Shown piece after piece: positions 5,050 to 6,939 of a stretch of DNA of 6,939 nt; position 1 is the first letter of the stretch, and every line of letters begins with the position of its first letter. The position numbers and the translations under genes were made by a program. The DNA comes from Candidatus Aminicenantota bacterium (GTDB lineage: Bacteria > Acidobacteriota > Aminicenantia > Aminicenantales > Aminicenantaceae), in NCBI GenBank assembly GCA_030615975.1, contig JAUWYH010000081.1, forward strand, positions 1-6,939. The letters are read 5' to 3'. Under the pieces are notes generated by a model. That model was not told the DNA's origin. It worked only from the letters and a program-made list of their open reading frames with translations, and made no database searches.

Positions 5050-6939
5050 TTTTTATTCTTACAGGTATTGGTCCTAGGGAATGTGGCTCCCGTGGAGAGG
5101 AAGATAAAAGAGAAGCCGCTGAATAATCTGAATCCTCGCTCCAGAGAAAGTTCGCTTTTACTATTCCTTTTGGTATCACTGTAGAAATCTTGACAATACC
5201 CTTGCACTTTCCATTTGAGGATTCAACCACTATTCCTTCCCCCTCTTTCAAAGTCAGCTCTTCTGCATCCTCAGGAGAAATTTTTATCCACCTGGAGTCT
5301 CTGATTATCTTCAATCCTCTAATTTCCCCGCAAAGAGCAAGATTTCTATAATAGTCTAGATTGCAATCTAACAGGAGAAGATGGGGATATTTTTTACTTG
5401 TTTTCTCAGGCAGAGGAGTTACCCCTGGAGGGACAAACTTTTTTTCTCCCTTTTTCTCTTCCTGGATGAAGATTTCTCTTCCTTTCTCAAGACGCGAGTA
5501 TGAAACTTTTACAAAACCAGGGATTGTGAGGCGAATCTCTTTCATGATATCCGACGATCTTTTGTAATAAAAATCTTCACGCCCCATCCTCTGAGCTATT
5601 TGAGAGATGATCCACCAATCAGGCTTTGCCTCCCCCTGAGGTTCTGTTATTCTTTCAGCTTTCTGAACTCTTCCCTCTGTGTTGACAAAAATTCCTTCTG
5701 TTTCCATAAAAGTTGTCGCCGGAAATACGACATCAGCCAATTTCACATTATCGCTCATAAAGCAATCTTGTATCACTAAAAATTCAGGCTTGGTCCGACC
5801 CATGTATGGCATTGGCCCTGCAATATAGAGAGATTTTATATCATCGGAAAAAAAAGTTTGGTGGATTATGCGAAAACTTAGAGACTTCCCAGAAAAATGC
5901 TTTTCTATTTCACTCATCCCTCTCAGATTATTTTCTAAACCGAGTGGAATGAGTCTCGCTTCTGTCTGAAGGGCCAGGTTCCAAATAGCAGCCAGATTCT
6001 GCTTTCCTAGAGGAGACTGGGCTAATCCGGCACCAAAAAGAAAGACCGAAGGTTTGCCCTCAAGAAGAAGCTCCGAGGCTTCCTTCAAGTCTTCCGCTCT
6101 AATACCAGTGAGTCCAATGGCTTGAGATGAATCAAGCTTATCAAGAAAATTCTCAAAAGAAGCAAAGCCTTTAATCCGGGAAAAGTCCCCATGCTCTCTT
6201 CCTTCAAGAAGGAATTTAGACAGAAAATGAAGCAAATAATATTCAGTTCCCGGTTTAAAGCGAAGAAACAGCGAAGAAAAGCGATTCAAGAAGCCTTCTG
6301 TAGGAGCGGCAATAATAAGTTTAGCCCCATTTCTGACTGCCTTTAAAACTTCAAGCCAGATTATAGGATGAGAAATGGGAAGATTTTCGTTGATAAGAAA
6401 CAAAATCTCTGCCTTAGAAATATCCTCAATCTTGAAATTCAAAATCAGAGGAAGATTATTTTTATTAGCCATCTCCCGATAGAAAGTCAGAGGAGAATAG
6501 CGAGAAGCACCATTTACATTTTTTGTCTTCAATACTTCTTTAGCAAACTTATAGAAGAGATAATTATCTTCACAGCTCAATTGAGGAGAAGTCATCAGAC
6601 CAATCTCTTTTCCCTTGTATTTTTTCAGACTTTGAGCAACATACTCAAGGGCTTCTTCCCAGGTGACTTCCTGAATCTCTTTCTTTCTTCTGATTAGGGG
6701 CCTTAGAATTCTTTCTGGGCTGGACACAACTTCCCTTATCGTGAATCTTCCTTTAACACAAGCCTGGCCACGATTCACAGCCCCATCCTCCACTGGACGA
6801 GAACCCAATATCCTGCCCTTTTTAAGATCTATTCTCAGCTCACATCCTATGCTGCAAAGAGCACAAATCGTTTTTCCTCGCTCCTCGGGCAAAGTTTCAT
6901 ATTTTATGGCTCTTTCGGCTAAAGCTCCGGTTGGACAAA
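5039..6939 (-). CDS. NuoG / formate dehydrogenase alpha-like iron-sulfur molybdopterin-fold subunit, C-terminal part (runs off right edge)
   Basis: The frame is open to the window edge, giving 632 visible residues. The first ones, CPTGAL, look like the end of a [4Fe-4S] ferredoxin domain, so the full protein should be longer, as in NuoG or FdhA with N-terminal ferredoxin domains. A TTG at 6892 is therefore probably internal. Counting from that Cys, the [4Fe-4S] motif of the molybdopterin oxidoreductase fold is Cys25, Cys28, Cys32 and Cys60 (RGQACVKGRF). ADVVFPATTF (401-410) and GIFVNTEGRVQ (415-425) are typical of FdhA/NuoG, and about 517-632 is a molybdopterin dinucleotide-binding C-terminal domain. 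The formate dehydrogenase Sec/Cys-His pair is missing: the matching stretch is NGASRYSPLTF (142-152). It probably wires electrons within a complex with the two Nfn-like proteins; catalysis of formate oxidation is doubtful. Confidence 0.85.
   Translation of the reverse strand, partial: CPTGALAERAIKYETLPEERGKTICALCSIGCELRIDLKKGRILGSRPVEDGAVNRGQACVKGRFTIREVVSSPERILRPLIRRKKEIQEVTWEEALEYVAQSLKKYKGKEIGLMTSPQLSCEDNYLFYKFAKEVLKTKNVNGASRYSPLTFYREMANKNNLPLILNFKIEDISKAEILFLINENLPISHPIIWLEVLKAVRNGAKLIIAAPTEGFLNRFSSLFLRFKPGTEYYLLHFLSKFLLEGREHGDFSRIKGFASFENFLDKLDSSQAIGLTGIRAEDLKEASELLLEGKPSVFLFGAGLAQSPLGKQNLAAIWNLALQTEARLIPLGLENNLRGMSEIEKHFSGKSLSFRIIHQTFFSDDIKSLYIAGPMPYMGRTKPEFLVIQDCFMSDNVKLADVVFPATTFMETEGIFVNTEGRVQKAERITEPQGEAKPDWWIISQIAQRMGREDFYYKRSSDIMKEIRLTIPGFVKVSYSRLEKGREIFIQEEKKGEKKFVPPGVTPLPEKTSKKYPHLLLLDCNLDYYRNLALCGEIRGLKIIRDSRWIKISPEDAEELTLKEGEGIVVESSNGKCKGIVKISTVIPKGIVKANFLWSEDSDYSAASLLSSSPREPHSLGPIPVRIKKGK

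Noticed and set aside
5040..5207. N-terminal extension of the NfnA-like frame, reading 333 residues from 5207
   Set aside because: The extra 56 residues overlap the C-terminal coding end of the upstream subunit and look unlike the family, whereas ATG 5039 has a good ribosome binding site and a TAATG stop-start overlap.
6368..6697. Plus-strand open frame of 109 residues
   Set aside because: Antisense to the large oxidoreductase subunit; no recognisable domain or ribosome binding site.
6890..6892. TTG as start codon of the large oxidoreductase gene
   Set aside because: The frame is open upstream and encodes a ferredoxin-like CPTGAL motif, so the TTG is most likely an internal Leu codon.

Overview
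This is an AT-rich stretch of bacterial chromosome in which every gene I can support lies on the minus strand. The content points to a strictly anaerobic, fermentative or syntrophic bacterium. It has a two-gene Nfn-type flavin electron-bifurcation module, an iron-sulfur/molybdopterin-fold oxidoreductase of the NuoG/formate dehydrogenase type, and an acyl-CoA:carboxylate CoA-transferase. An RNase HIII rather than an RNase HII type signature argues for Bacteria. The sequence does not allow a confident phylum; an uncultured lineage is plausible.

Layout in the direction of transcription (right to left). At 6939-5039 is the C-terminal 632 residues of a NuoG/FdhA-like subunit, whose N-terminal ferredoxin part lies off the right edge. 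It overlaps by one base (TAATG) with the NfnA-like FAD/[2Fe-2S] subunit (5039-4206). After 24 bases comes the NfnB/GltA-like subunit with two [4Fe-4S] clusters, FAD and an NADP(H) fold (4181-2664). A 59-base gap holding a GC-rich palindrome leads to a 432-aa CoA-transferase (2604-1306). Three bases later comes a short RNase HIII (1302-625). A 116-base spacer, bounded by a perfect 12-bp inverted repeat, separates this from an AlaX-like alanyl-tRNA editing protein (508 to beyond the left edge).

The first three genes probably form one soluble redox complex. NfnA and NfnB would exchange electrons between NAD(H), NADP(H) and ferredoxin, and the NuoG/FdhA-like protein would add an iron-sulfur wire and docking surface. 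That large subunit lacks the Cys/Sec and adjacent His of real formate dehydrogenases. The NAD-binding half of the NfnA-like subunit also departs from the usual family motifs. The complex may therefore be a variant of Nfn rather than a formate dehydrogenase plus a standard Nfn. The CoA-transferase fits the same fermentative energy metabolism. RNase HIII and the AlaX-like protein look like housekeeping passengers.

No tRNA, rRNA, CRISPR array, transposase gene or convincing promoter was seen. The main operon promoter is presumably beyond the right edge.
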